The notes beneath the pieces are model-generated. The model was given only the letters and a program-made list of their open reading frames with translations. It did no database searches and was not told where the DNA came from. Shown in pieces: positions 39,197 to 46,510 of a stretch of DNA of 64,000 nt. The DNA lies in contig NZ_CP031123.2 in assembly GCF_002843235.3 (NCBI RefSeq), forward strand, positions 3,782,001-3,846,000. Direction: 5' to 3'. Within the stretch, counting starts at the first letter, position 1, and each line of letters opens with the position of its first letter. The translations under genes were made by a program, and so were the position numbers. The stretch comes from Providencia huaxiensis. Lineage in GTDB: Bacteria; Pseudomonadota; Gammaproteobacteria; Enterobacterales; Enterobacteriaceae.

Positions 39197-39436
39197 ATGA
39201 CCCCTTTCCGCTATAACTCCGATCTCACCAGCGGCTCGCTACAAACCCGAGAGTGTCGCATTATTACTGGCTTGTTACTCCAAGAGCTTGATGAAGCTGC
39301 CTGGGATAAAGCCATGTATAAGGAAAATGTGCTTCAGAAACGCACGCAATCTACGGTAAGACGTATTTCTTCAGCGCTTAGAAAACGCCTAGAACACCTA
39401 AGCTCTGACTTTTGGGCTTTTGCGTTTTTATGTTAG
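39197..39436 (+). pseudogene. BrxA (DUF1819)-like N-terminal fragment in the Tn7 left arm
   Basis: The 79-codon ORF reads SDLTSGSLQTRECRIITGLL, then LDEAAWDKA, then ENVLQKRTQSTVRRIS, then LRKRLEHLSSDFW. This follows the order of the BrxA/DUF1819 N-terminus as I remember it (Y-x-SGGSL-x-ESRIIA-x-LLL, W-x-x-A, EQNVLQKRSPATAKR, RLETM). BrxA is a small DNA-binding protein at the start of BREX phage-defence operons and is about 200 residues, so about 60% is missing. The ORF then ends in AFAFLC, with no BREX genes behind it. I take it as a remnant of earlier cargo. Confirmation needs a profile search. Confidence 0.55.
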
Positions 39437-39623
39437 GCATTGTCTGGCAACTGGAGGAAGTGTAATGACCATGAATGGTCACTGTGATTGACAGTATCTT
39501 GCTTAAACTTATCTGAACAATGGTAGAACTGGCTCATATTTATCCCCTCTATGATTGTTTATCTTTTTCACCATAAAAAGTATCAGGGGCTACTCAGGGC
39601 TACATAAAGATATTTATCTACTT

Positions 39624-40601
39624 TTACTGATTGATAAGTAGCATCAGTCCATCCGCAGGACTGGTGGTGCCGGCAAAATGCTGACCCAACACATGCGTAT
39701 AGATTTGCGTGGTCTTAACATCGTTATGCCCTAAGAGTTCTTGCACAGTGCGAATATCACGCCCCGCTTGTAATAGATGCGTAGCAAACGAGTGACGAAA
39801 TGTATGACAAGTGACACGCTTGCTAACGATGCCTGCTTTTTGTACGGCTGCCTTCAATGCCTTTCGCGCAACGGAGTCATGCAGATGATGGCGGCATAAT
39901 TTGCCGTTATACGGGTGGTTGCAGAGCGTGCTGGAGGGAAAGACAAACATCCACGCCGCTTGTCGATAAGCAGAAGGGTATTTGTGATCTAAAGCAAAAG
40001 GCAGCGATGGCCCTACGCCTTGTAAGTTGTCGTCTTGCTGAATAAGCCGCGCTTGCTCAATGAGTTATTTTATTGCTGGGATTAGGCGCGTGGGCAGTAG
40101 GCTGTTTCTGCTTTTCCCACCCTTACCGTCATGCACAGTGATGCAGCCATTATCAAAATCAAAATCTTTAACCCGCAAACGCAAGCATTCATTAATGCGC
40201 AAACCTGCACCATACAGCAGCGTAAAAATAACTTGGTTGCGAGTATCCATAACCTGCAAAATGCGTTGCACTTCATTTGCAGAGATAACAGAGGGTAGCC
40301 GTCTAGGCTTGCTTGCAGGGATATAATCAATATCGCCCAACGGCTGTTGTAAAAACCTGTTGTACAAAAAAGCTAGGGCATTTAAAGCGATTTTCTGCGT
40401 GTTTATGGCTACATGTCTGCTGTTTGCTAAGCTGGATAAAAACAGCCTGACCTCTTCACTGCCCATGGTCTGAGGATGACGTTTTTTGTGAAACAGAATA
40501 AAACGCTTAATCCAGTGCAGGTAAGTTTTTTCAGTTTTCAGCGCATAACCTTTTTGTCGCATATCCGTGCGTATAGAATTTAAAAATGGACTGTTAGACA
40601 T
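39624..40601 (-). pseudogene. intI2: Class 2 integron integrase with internal ochre stop
   Basis: The frame from ATG 40601 (MSNSPFLNSIRTDMRQKGYALK) to the stop at 39624 would encode a 325-residue tyrosine recombinase, but codon 179 (40065-40067) is TAA after LIPAIK. This is the known Tn7 Q179stop. Downstream, the catalytic HxxR and Tyr regions are still intact ([43 protein letters not shown]). Without suppression the protein lacks its catalytic C-terminus, which freezes the cassette array. It is transcribed away from the cassettes. Confidence 0.95.
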
Positions 40602-40707
40602 AAAACGCTCCTTGTCTTGCAACTGTCTGCCTATACAGCCTATTCTAGCTGGGATTTAAAAAAGTGCCTGTTTTTTACGCCTAGAGATGCTTGTTTACCG
40701 GTAGAGT

Positions 40708-40735
40708 TTTAATTTAATGCTAAATAAATTAAAAT
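40708..40735 (+). promoter_or_regulatory. Candidate class 2 cassette promoter (Pc2)
   Basis: TTTAAT (40708-40713), a 16-bp spacer, then TAAAAT (40730-40735), pointing into the cassettes. This agrees with my memory of a described Pc2 promoter. It would drive dfrA1, sat2 and aadA1. Confidence 0.6.
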
Positions 40736-40860
40736 GTTATGAGTTCTTTGGGTGAGATAATGTGCATCGTGCAAGCAGGATAGACGGCATGCACGATTTG
40801 TAATAACAGAGTGTCTTGTATTTTTAAAGAAAGTCTATTTAATACAAGTGATTATATTAA

Positions 40861-40932
40861 TTAACGGTAAGCATCAGCGGGTGACAAAACGAGCATGCTT
40901 ACTAATAAAATGTTAACCTCTGAGGAAGAATT
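40861..40932 (+). other. attI2 recombination site
   Basis: The core GTTAACC at 40912-40918, preceded by CTAATAAAAT, lies between intI2 and the first cassette, which begins inside the core and carries dfrA1. The outer limits are approximate. The remaining intI2-dfrA1 interval (40602-40860) holds the cassette promoter. Confidence 0.7.
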
Positions 40933-41406
40933 GTGAAACTATCACTAATGGTAGCTATATCGAAGAATGGAGTTATCGGGAATGGCCCTGATATTCCATG
41001 GAGTGCCAAAGGTGAACAGCTCCTGTTTAAAGCTATTACCTATAACCAATGGCTGTTGGTTGGACGCAAGACTTTTGAATCAATGGGAGCATTACCCAAC
41101 CGAAAGTATGCGGTCGTAACACGTTCAAGTTTTACATCTGACAATGAGAACGTATTGATCTTTCCATCAATTAAAGATGCTTTAACCAACCTAAAGAAAA
41201 TAACGGATCATGTCATTGTTTCAGGTGGTGGGGAGATATACAAAAGCCTGATCGATCAAGTAGATACACTACATATATCTACAATAGACATCGAGCCGGA
41301 AGGTGATGTTTACTTTCCTGAAATCCCCAGCAATTTTAGGCCAGTTTTTACCCAAGACTTCGCCTCTAACATAAATTATAGTTACCAAATCTGGCAAAAG
41401 GGTTAA
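40933..41406 (+). CDS. dfrA1: Trimethoprim-resistant dihydrofolate reductase DfrA1
   Basis: The 157-residue protein starts with GTG ([26 protein letters not shown]) after GAGGAAG. It reduces dihydrofolate with NADPH but is poorly inhibited by trimethoprim. NADPH-binding GRKTFESMG and VSGGGEIYK are present. It is the first cassette, closest to the promoter, with its attC following at once. Confidence 0.98.
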
Positions 41407-41495
41407 CAAGTGGCAGCAACGGATTCGCAAACCTGTCACGCCTTTTGTACCAAAAGCCGCGCCAGGTTTGCGATCCGCTGTGCCAGGCGTTAGGC
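41401..41495 (+). repeat. attC of the dfrA1 cassette (95 bp)
   Basis: It runs from the GGTTAAC core overlapping the dfrA1 stop to GTTAGGC at 41489-41495. The inner arms CGGATTCGCAAACCTG and CAGGTTTGCGATCCG are complementary, giving the folded attC hairpin. Confidence 0.85.
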
Positions 41496-41500
41496 GTCAT

Positions 41501-42025
41501 ATGAAGATTTCGGTGATCCCTGAGCAGGTGGCGGAAACATTGGATGCTGAGAACCATTTCATTGTTCGTGAAGTGTTCGATGTGCACCTATCCGACCAAG
41601 GCTTTGAACTATCTACCAGAAGTGTGAGCCCCTACCGGAAGGATTACATCTCGGATGATGACTCTGATGAAGACTCTGCTTGCTATGGCGCATTCATCGA
41701 CCAAGAGCTTGTCGGGAAGATTGAACTCAACTCAACATGGAACGATCTAGCCTCTATCGAACACATTGTTGTGTCGCACACGCACCGAGGCAAAGGAGTC
41801 GCGCACAGTCTCATCGAATTTGCGAAAAAGTGGGCACTAAGCAGACAGCTCCTTGGCATACGATTAGAGACACAAACGAACAATGTACCTGCCTGCAATT
41901 TGTACGCAAAATGTGGCTTTACTCTCGGCGGCATTGACCTGTTCACGTATAAAACTAGACCTCAAGTCTCGAACGAAACAGCGATGTACTGGTACTGGTT
42001 CTCGGGAGCACAGGATGACGCCTAA
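41501..42025 (+). CDS. sat2: Streptothricin acetyltransferase Sat2
   Basis: The 174-residue GNAT enzyme starts at ATG 41501 (MKISVIPEQVAETLDAENHF); an upstream in-frame start at 41468 lies inside the attC and is unlikely. It acetylates the beta-lysine of streptothricin (nourseothricin) using acetyl-CoA. The GNAT signature is VVSHTHRGKGVAHSLIEFA, followed by the ETQTNNVPACNLYAKCGF motif. It is the second cassette. Confidence 0.97.
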   Translation: MKISVIPEQVAETLDAENHFIVREVFDVHLSDQGFELSTRSVSPYRKDYISDDDSDEDSACYGAFIDQELVGKIELNSTWNDLASIEHIVVSHTHRGKGVAHSLIEFAKKWALSRQLLGIRLETQTNNVPACNLYAKCGFTLGGIDLFTYKTRPQVSNETAMYWYWFSGAQDDA

Positions 42026-42079
42026 CAATTCATTCAAGCCGACACCGCTTCGCGGCGCGGCTTAATTCAGGAGTTAAAC
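42020..42079 (+). repeat. attC of the sat2 cassette (60 bp)
   Basis: It spans GCCTAAC overlapping the end of sat2 to GTTAAAC at 42073-42079, with the inner hairpin arms AAGCCGACACCGC and GCGGCGCGGCTT of the aadA-type 60-bp element. Confidence 0.85.
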
Positions 42080-42082
42080 ATC

Positions 42083-42871
42083 ATGAGGGAAGCGGTGATC
42101 GCCGAAGTATCGACTCAACTATCAGAGGTAGTTGGCGTCATCGAGCGCCATCTCGAACCGACGTTGCTGGCCGTACATTTGTACGGCTCCGCAGTGGATG
42201 GCGGCCTGAAGCCACACAGTGATATTGATTTGCTGGTTACGGTGACCGTAAGGCTTGATGAAACAACGCGGCGAGCTTTGATCAACGACCTTTTGGAAAC
42301 TTCGGCTTCCCCTGGAGAGAGCGAGATTCTCCGCGCTGTAGAAGTCACCATTGTTGTGCACGACGACATCATTCCGTGGCGTTATCCAGCTAAGCGCGAA
42401 CTGCAATTTGGAGAATGGCAGCGCAATGACATTCTTGCAGGTATCTTCGAGCCAGCCACGATCGACATTGATCTGGCTATCTTGCTGACAAAAGCAAGAG
42501 AACATAGCGTTGCCTTGGTAGGTCCAGCGGCGGAGGAACTCTTTGATCCGGTTCCTGAACAGGATCTATTTGAGGCGCTAAATGAAACCTTAACGCTATG
42601 GAACTCGCCGCCCGACTGGGCTGGCGATGAGCGAAATGTAGTGCTTACGTTGTCCCGCATTTGGTACAGCGCAGTAACCGGCAAAATCGCGCCGAAGGAT
42701 GTCGCTGCCGACTGGGCAATGGAGCGCCTGCCGGCCCAGTATCAGCCCGTCATACTTGAAGCTAGGCAGGCTTATCTTGGACAAGAAGATCGCTTGGCCT
42801 CGCGCGCAGATCAGTTGGAAGAATTTGTTCACTACGTGAAAGGCGAGATCACCAAGGTAGTCGGCAAATAA
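42083..42871 (+). CDS. aadA1: Aminoglycoside (3'')(9) adenylyltransferase AadA1
   Basis: The 262-residue nucleotidyltransferase adenylates streptomycin at 3'' and spectinomycin at 9. The N-terminal domain has the catalytic LYGSAVDGGLKPHSDIDLLV motif (GSx10DxD); the C-terminal helical domain carries the drug-binding residues. Sequence and length are those of AadA1, the third cassette of the Tn7 array. Confidence 0.98.
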   Translation: MREAVIAEVSTQLSEVVGVIERHLEPTLLAVHLYGSAVDGGLKPHSDIDLLVTVTVRLDETTRRALINDLLETSASPGESEILRAVEVTIVVHDDIIPWRYPAKRELQFGEWQRNDILAGIFEPATIDIDLAILLTKAREHSVALVGPAAEELFDPVPEQDLFEALNETLTLWNSPPDWAGDERNVVLTLSRIWYSAVTGKIAPKDVAADWAMERLPAQYQPVILEARQAYLGQEDRLASRADQLEEFVHYVKGEITKVVGK

Positions 42872-42872
42872 T

Positions 42873-42932
42873 GTCTAACAATTCGTTCAAGCCGACGCCG
42901 CTTCGCGGCGCGGCTTAACTCAAGCGTTAGAG
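42873..42932 (+). repeat. attC of the aadA1 cassette (60 bp)
   Basis: The 60-bp element runs from GTCTAAC at 42873 to GCGTTAG at 42924-42930, with hairpin arms AAGCCGACGCCGC and GCGGCGCGGCTT. It is nearly identical to the sat2 attC. Confidence 0.87.
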
Positions 42933-42946
42933 AGCTGGGGAAGACT

Positions 42947-43444
42947 ATGCGCGATCTGTTGAAGGTGGTTCTAAGCCTCGTACTTGCGATGGCATCGGGG
43001 CAGGCACTTGCTGACCTGCCAATTGTTTTAGTGGATGAAGCTCGTCTTCCCTATGACTACTCCCCATCCAACTACGACATTTCTCCAAGCAACTACGACA
43101 ACTCCATAAGCAATTACGACAATAGTCCATCAAATTACGACAACTCTGAGAGCAACTACGATAATAGTTCATCCAATTACGACAATAGTCGCAACGGAAA
43201 TCGTAGGCTTATATATAGCGCAAATGGGTCTCGCACTTTCGCCGGCTACTACGTCATTGCCAACAATGGGACAACGAACTTCTTTTCCACATCTGGCAAA
43301 AGGATGTTCTACACCCCAAAAGGGGGGCGCGGCGTCTATGGCGGCAAAGATGGGAGCTTCTGCGGGGCATTGGTCGTCATAAATGGCCAATTTTCGCTTG
43401 CCCTGACAGATAACGGCCTGAAGATCATGTATCTAAGCAACTAG
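42947..43444 (+). CDS. ybeA: orfX (ybeA): secreted protein with SNYDNS heptad repeats
   Basis: The 165-residue protein has a clear signal peptide (MRDLLKVVLSLVLAMASGQALA, cleavage near residue 22). Residues 40-81 are six tandem copies of a 7-residue unit, x-S-N-Y-D-N-S (bases 43064-43189). A C-terminal globular part has IANNGTTNFFSTSGKRMFY and a single Cys. It lies after aadA1 in the standard Tn7 order and was likely acquired as a cassette. The function is unknown; the Asn/Asp/Ser/Tyr repeats suggest a surface or extracellular binding role, which is only a guess. Confidence 0.8.
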   Translation: MRDLLKVVLSLVLAMASGQALADLPIVLVDEARLPYDYSPSNYDISPSNYDNSISNYDNSPSNYDNSESNYDNSSSNYDNSRNGNRRLIYSANGSRTFAGYYVIANNGTTNFFSTSGKRMFYTPKGGRGVYGGKDGSFCGALVVINGQFSLALTDNGLKIMYLSN

Positions 43445-43452
43445 CCTGCTCT

Positions 43453-43468
43453 CTAATAAAATGTTAGG
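43453..43468 (+). repeat. attI2-like core after orfX
   Basis: CTAATAAAATGTTA at 43453-43466 repeats exactly the 14 bases at the attI2 crossover (40902-40915), and continues as GTTAGGC, an integron core. It looks like a recombination scar rather than a full attC, because no folded partner arm is visible. Confidence 0.5.
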
Positions 43469-43504
43469 CCTCAACATCTAGTCGCAAGCTGAGGGGAACC
43501 ACTA

Positions 43505-43876
43505 GTGTCATACGAACCTCCAAGAGACGGTTACACAAACGGGTACATTGTTGATGTCATGTATGACAATCGCCCAAGTAAGTATCCAGCTGTGTTCAGA
43601 ACGTACGTCCGAATTCCAGACTATGTCGAACTAGATAACGCGGAGGAGCTGGCCGACGCAATCATTCGAGAGGTTGAGTTAAAGGAGGCATGGCTCACAA
43701 GGGTCTTGGGGAACTCAGCCGATCCTGACGCTTCTGTGGGCAAGTGGGACCGGCGCCTAGCGCAGTGCGGTGGTATTGATGAGATGTCAAGTGGGGTGCA
43801 GGCAACATACTTCAGTCCAAACGGTCAGCTGGTCGGCTTAGTGGCATACATTGATGCCGAATGGATGGATGAATAG
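43505..43876 (+). CDS. ybfA: Tn7 cargo ORF ybfA, hypothetical
   Basis: The 123-residue acidic soluble protein starts with GTG (MSYEPPRDGYTNGYIVDVMY). No domain is recognised. It is the first of three small ORFs (ybfA, ybfB, ybgA) that always follow orfX in Tn7. It ends 32 bp before ybfB. Confidence 0.65.
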   Translation: MSYEPPRDGYTNGYIVDVMYDNRPSKYPAVFRTYVRIPDYVELDNAEELADAIIREVELKEAWLTRVLGNSADPDASVGKWDRRLAQCGGIDEMSSGVQATYFSPNGQLVGLVAYIDAEWMDE

Positions 43877-43908
43877 CTCTGACGTTACGATTCAGGTGAG
43901 ACAACCAG

Positions 43909-44232
43909 ATGGGCATTGCGTACAAGCTCAGTTGCCACCGATGTGGCTACGAGTCTGATCTTCTTTACCTAGGCCAAGGTATGGCGATGCTTCCTGAGCA
44001 AATAGTCGGAACGTGCACATGCTGCGACAATCTAACGACGATTTCTATAAATGAAAGCTACGGAGTATGCTCACTTTGTGGGGCTAAGGATCGTGTGATA
44101 TTTACAAGCTATCAGCATGAGGCAAGGCCAAGAAATCCCTGCTATCTAGAGAGAAGTTTCAAATATCAATGCCCAAGATGCCATGCCTTCAGTATGGAGC
44201 CTCCGGATCTACCGGAGATGCTTTGGGACTAA
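43909..44232 (+). CDS. ybfB: Tn7 cargo ORF ybfB, zinc-ribbon-like protein
   Basis: The 107-residue protein has four CxxC pairs: CHRC near residue 9, CTCC near 36, CSLC near 54 and CPRC near 94. These would form two zinc ribbons. No enzymatic motif is present; RNA, DNA or protein binding is possible. It lies between ybfA and ybgA and may share their transcript. Confidence 0.65.
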   Translation: MGIAYKLSCHRCGYESDLLYLGQGMAMLPEQIVGTCTCCDNLTTISINESYGVCSLCGAKDRVIFTSYQHEARPRNPCYLERSFKYQCPRCHAFSMEPPDLPEMLWD

Positions 44233-44285
44233 TGCTCCGCTTTGCCTCGGGTATCCGTTCGACCTATGTTTAAGAGGAAACGCAC

Positions 44286-44663
44286 GTGTCTGCCGCCAAA
44301 GCTCTTGCCTATGCACTTTGTGACAAGTTGGAAAGCAAAAAAGTTGATGAAGTCGTACGAAATCTTGTTTCTAGCGGCTGGAATATTAGGGAAGTGGCCT
44401 GGGAAGCTTCGTCCTTTGATCATGAAATGCCCTACTTTGACACGGGGCGGGACTTCGATATTGGATTTCCTGACACGCTGTCATCCAAGATTGAGTTTTT
44501 GACCGCGAATGGATCAATCGTCCAAGCACGTGCTCGCCTGCACTTCAAGCAGGCTCTAATTTTTGCCAAGGCGTCCAAACATGTCGCCGCGCTCAAGAAC
44601 TCATTGGATTACTACTATGGATCGTCTGTAATCCCCCCTCAAAACCACGGAGGCTATTTGTAG
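44286..44663 (+). CDS. ybgA: Tn7 cargo ORF ybgA, hypothetical
   Basis: The 125-residue soluble protein starts with GTG (MSAAKALAYALCDKLESKKVDEVV) after AAGAGGAAA. I see no known motif. It is the last ORF of the cargo before the transposase remnant. Confidence 0.6.
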   Translation: MSAAKALAYALCDKLESKKVDEVVRNLVSSGWNIREVAWEASSFDHEMPYFDTGRDFDIGFPDTLSSKIEFLTANGSIVQARARLHFKQALIFAKASKHVAALKNSLDYYYGSSVIPPQNHGGYL

Positions 44664-44688
44664 AAAATTCCATTAATATGAACTCAAG

Positions 44689-44838
44689 GTGTTCCCTACG
44701 GACGAATCAGCGATGAAGGTGGTGTACCTGGCTATCCAGGCGGCGACCAAGAAATGGACGATGCCGATCCGCAACTGGAAGCCGGCCATGAACCGTTTTA
44801 TGATCGAATTTGGTGACCGTTTAAATGGCCACCTTTAA
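44689..44838 (+). pseudogene. C-terminal fragment of an IS256-family (mutator) transposase
   Basis: The frame reads VFPTDESAMKVVYLAIQAAT, then KKWTMPIRNWKPAMNRFMIE, then FGDRLNGHL-stop. KKWTMPIRNWxxAxNxFxIxFGDR is the conserved end of IS256-type transposases. An in-frame stop lies just upstream (44674-44676), so about 90% of the gene is missing. It is more GC-rich than its surroundings and marks an old insertion and deletion between the cassette cargo and tnsE. Confidence 0.8.
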
Positions 44839-44893
44839 CTGACCGGCAAAAGCACTTACACAAAAGGGTTTACAGGCTCTTTCAGTCATTCCT

Positions 44894-46510
44894 TTAATGC
44901 GTAAATTGCTCTCTAACCACTCTCTCAGCCCACCCTTCCATATCCTCTCTCGATACTTGCAGCTCCCCCAACCCCTTTGGATGATTCACCCCTCTATGCC
45001 CGTCTTGTCCATATAATTGATCAAACAAACTATTTGGCCAATTCAATGAGCTCTTCACCACTCCACGCCGTATCTTTTCAAAATCATTCCGCCATGTTTC
45101 GCTATCAACGCCACTCAACACTTTGGTAGAAAGCATTTTCACCCCATCCGATGCATCCACCTCTAGCAATACAAATTCACTGCCATTACGTTGCACCCCA
45201 ACGGCTTTAATCACTCTTGGTGAGCCATCTTTACACAGATGTAATCGGCTACGCCCAACTTTTGGCAAAACCAAGGTTTCTTCAAAAAGCACCCGACATG
45301 CAAATTTAGTTTTTAGAATTGAAAGTAGCTCATCAAAAGCAGCAAATCGATTAGCAAAAATAGAGTTGTAATTGGTTGCATCCTGCTTCCCACCCACATC
45401 TGCCGCTGCTAGGACACCACCTAAGTGTGGCTCATCAGTACTAACCAAATTACTATTTTCACTTGTTGTTGCTTCTTCTTTTTCTAAAATAGTTTGGCTA
45501 CTTTTTCTTGCCCTGCGAGATTTTTCAATTCGACTAGGTCTACTAAAACTTATCCATGTCGGCTCAGCCTCTATGACTCGTGTGTCTGTGTCTATATTGG
45601 CTGTTTCCTCATCGTCCAACTGTAGATGCTCATCATCAACAACTGACTCTGTTGAAACCGCTATGTGCTGCGTACTACCATCACCTGCCTCCTTTTCCTG
45701 AAAAGAGGCATGGCTAATAGCTGTTGTGCTAGGAAGCATAGCGTTGATTTCTAAACCTACTATTTCCTCAACTAAATAATCCTTATCCTCGTTAGAAGAA
45801 CGTCCTTTTACATGTAATTTCCAACCCTGCATGGGCGGAGGGTCAAAGCTAAAGCACCAGCTTTCAACGCCGTTCTTAATTTCTCTATTTTGTTGATAGT
45901 GCCTAAAAATACTTTCATACGAATCCATAACATCTTGATCCGAAAACAACCAAACCAAAAGCTGCACTACGGCCGACTGCTCTAACGCCCCTTTAGGAAA
46001 CGATGAACTGGGTAAGATCCTTATCTCTAAATGATCTCGCTCAACCTCATACTGAACGTCGAACTCTTGCTGTAAAGCGGTACTGCTCAAACAGCTTCGA
46101 CAGAAATAGGAGTTAATTAAAAATAATGACCGAGCTAGCTCTAACTGTGGGATGTGATAACGAGTCTTGCTATATGGTGTTTCAGCTTCGTAAATAAATG
46201 AACTCTGCGCTCCATCCTTGTTGCGTACGGAAGCAAAGGACGAGAGATTAGGAAAATCGATTATTTTGGCTCGTTGAAGATCCGATGCTTCAAACTCAAT
46301 CACACGATCCGCCTTATTTATTTGCTTTGTTGTACTGTTAACCACCTTAGCTCGACTTAATAAAGGCAAATGAGTAAATCGAGTCCATTTCCGTTCTTGC
46401 ATTGGATTAAACCAAACAAAAATACGCCACTCCTTATGACCCGAGTTACGGAATAAATGACCAATATGTACAACCTGCACATTGTCATTAAATGTAGCTA
46501 GCCTAACCAC
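44894..46510 (-). CDS. tnsE: Tn7 target-selection protein TnsE
   Basis: The 538-residue DNA-binding protein directs Tn7 to conjugating plasmids and discontinuous replication by contacting the sliding clamp (the dnaN product) and recessed 3' ends. The N-terminus MVRLATFNDNVQVVHIGHLF and C-terminus WAERVVREQFTH are those of Tn7 TnsE. The middle (about 280-370) is a polar, probably disordered segment. The frame starts directly after the tnsD stop and uses a GTG/ATG start within tnsD's end region. Confidence 0.97.
   Translation of the reverse strand: MVRLATFNDNVQVVHIGHLFRNSGHKEWRIFVWFNPMQERKWTRFTHLPLLSRAKVVNSTTKQINKADRVIEFEASDLQRAKIIDFPNLSSFASVRNKDGAQSSFIYEAETPYSKTRYHIPQLELARSLFLINSYFCRSCLSSTALQQEFDVQYEVERDHLEIRILPSSSFPKGALEQSAVVQLLVWLFSDQDVMDSYESIFRHYQQNREIKNGVESWCFSFDPPPMQGWKLHVKGRSSNEDKDYLVEEIVGLEINAMLPSTTAISHASFQEKEAGDGSTQHIAVSTESVVDDEHLQLDDEETANIDTDTRVIEAEPTWISFSRPSRIEKSRRARKSSQTILEKEEATTSENSNLVSTDEPHLGGVLAAADVGGKQDATNYNSIFANRFAAFDELLSILKTKFACRVLFEETLVLPKVGRSRLHLCKDGSPRVIKAVGVQRNGSEFVLLEVDASDGVKMLSTKVLSGVDSETWRNDFEKIRRGVVKSSLNWPNSLFDQLYGQDGHRGVNHPKGLGELQVSREDMEGWAERVVREQFTH

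Noticed and set aside
41468-41500. Upstream start of sat2 giving an 11-residue extension
   Set aside because: The extension lies inside the dfrA1 attC hairpin, and the known Sat2 starts MKISVIPEQ.
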